A DNA stretch of 5,885 nucleotides from Christensenella sp. UBA1260 (GTDB taxonomy: Bacteria > Bacillota > Clostridia > Christensenellales > CAG-917), in assembly GCA_002308155.1 (NCBI GenBank), contig DBVQ01000091.1:17811-23695 (forward strand), written 5' to 3'. Positions 5,474-5,885 of the stretch are shown in pieces. Positions within the stretch are counted from its first letter, which is position 1, and each line of letters begins with the position of its first letter. The translations under genes were made by a program, and so were the position numbers. Below the pieces are notes generated by a model that was given only the letters and a program-made list of their open reading frames with translations, made no database searches and was not told where the DNA came from.

Positions 5474-5885
5474 TTAGCCAAGCAAACCGTCTTCCATCTT
5501 GACGATACGGCTTGCGTATTCCGCGTGAGCCTGCGAGTGAGTGATCATGACAAGCGCGACGCCCTTTTCTTTGTTGATTGTTTTCAAAAGTTCCATGACC
5601 TGTTTGCCACGCTCTTTGTCAAGGCTGCCCGTAGGCTCGTCAAGGAATATAACTTTTGGGTTTGTCACAAGTGCGCGAGCAATTGCCACACGTTGTTGTT
5701 CACCTCCACTGAGTTGAGAAGGATATTTTTTGAGAGCGTCCCCAATGCCCAAATACTCTGCGACATCAATCGCGTGCTGTTTGTATGCGCTCTCCTTTTG
5801 CTTGTCAAGGACGAGCGGAAGCACGATGTTTTCATAAACGGTCAAGTTGCCGACAAGGTTGTCAAATTGATAGACAAAGGCGAAC
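5474..5885 (-). CDS. ABC transporter ATP-binding protein, LolD/MacB type (partial, N-terminus outside window)
   Basis: This is the last 136 or so residues of an ABC ATPase; the frame is open to the window edge, so the Walker A region (roughly the first 85-90 residues) is not seen. The Q-loop is present at the edge (FVYQFDNLVGNLTVYENI, with Gln at fragment residue 6). Further on are the signature LSGGEQQRVAIARAL (about 58-72), Walker B VIFLDEP (78-84) with catalytic Glu at 83, the D-loop GSLD, and the switch His in MITHS (His at about 116). All visible catalytic elements are intact, so it should be active. The sequence pattern and the position just before an FtsX-type permease place it in the MacB/LolD/FtsE-like export and extraction group. 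It should power the permease as a cytoplasmic dimer. A TTG at 5845 lies inside the conserved Q-loop region and is not the true start. Confidence 0.95.
   Translation of the reverse strand, partial: FAFVYQFDNLVGNLTVYENIVLPLVLDKQKESAYKQHAIDVAEYLGIGDALKKYPSQLSGGEQQRVAIARALVTNPKVIFLDEPTGSLDKERGKQVMELLKTINKEKGVALVMITHSQAHAEYASRIVKMEDGLLG

Noticed and set aside
1..5885. CRISPR arrays, tRNA or rRNA genes, insertion sequences and transposase genes.
   Set aside because: I looked for repeat-spacer periodicity, tRNA-like cloverleaf sequence, terminal inverted repeats and transposase motifs and found none.

Overview
The window looks like a piece of an anaerobic, fermentative, low-to-moderate-GC bacterium, most likely a Clostridia-type Firmicute. 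The reasons are a gene of the TM1266 family, which is tied to [FeFe]-hydrogenases, a lipoprotein signal of Gram-positive style, a strong AAAGGAG ribosome binding site, and sigma-A-like promoters. This taxonomic call is an inference; no rRNA or marker gene is present. All five genes lie on the minus strand, so in transcription order the window is read from 5885 down to 1.

Upstream block (5885 to 1151): a tightly packed putative operon. It begins with the C-terminal part of a LolD/MacB-type ABC ATPase, cut by the window edge. After 6 bp comes an 809-residue FtsX/MacB-type permease with ten predicted membrane segments and two extracytoplasmic domains. After a further 27 bp comes a 619-residue protein with one N-terminal membrane anchor and a long, mostly helical outer domain that I do not recognise. 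Together they suggest a membrane ABC machine (export, extraction or signalling) with a dedicated anchored partner. The substrate is unknown.

Control region (1150 to 901): 250 bp with no convincing gene but unusual regulatory density. In transcription order it holds two overlapping sigma-A-like promoters (1148-1115), a stretch of about 65 nt with an 8-bp direct repeat and three GGA motifs, a textbook intrinsic terminator (1041-1010), and then a 19-bp perfect palindrome (1003-985). The palindrome lies between the -35-like and -10-like boxes of a second, weaker candidate promoter. A promoter followed about 100 nt later by a terminator, with no gene between, suggests a small RNA or an attenuated leader. 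The palindrome suggests repressor control of the next block.

Downstream block (900 to 1): an 83-residue TM1266-family '[FeFe]-hydrogenase system regulator' with a strong ribosome binding site, then, 67 bp on, a lipoprotein that starts a substrate-binding protein of the NMT1/SsuA-like type and runs off the window edge. By analogy with TM1266-family neighbourhoods, the hydrogenase maturation genes and the rest of this ABC importer may follow beyond position 1, but none of that is visible here.
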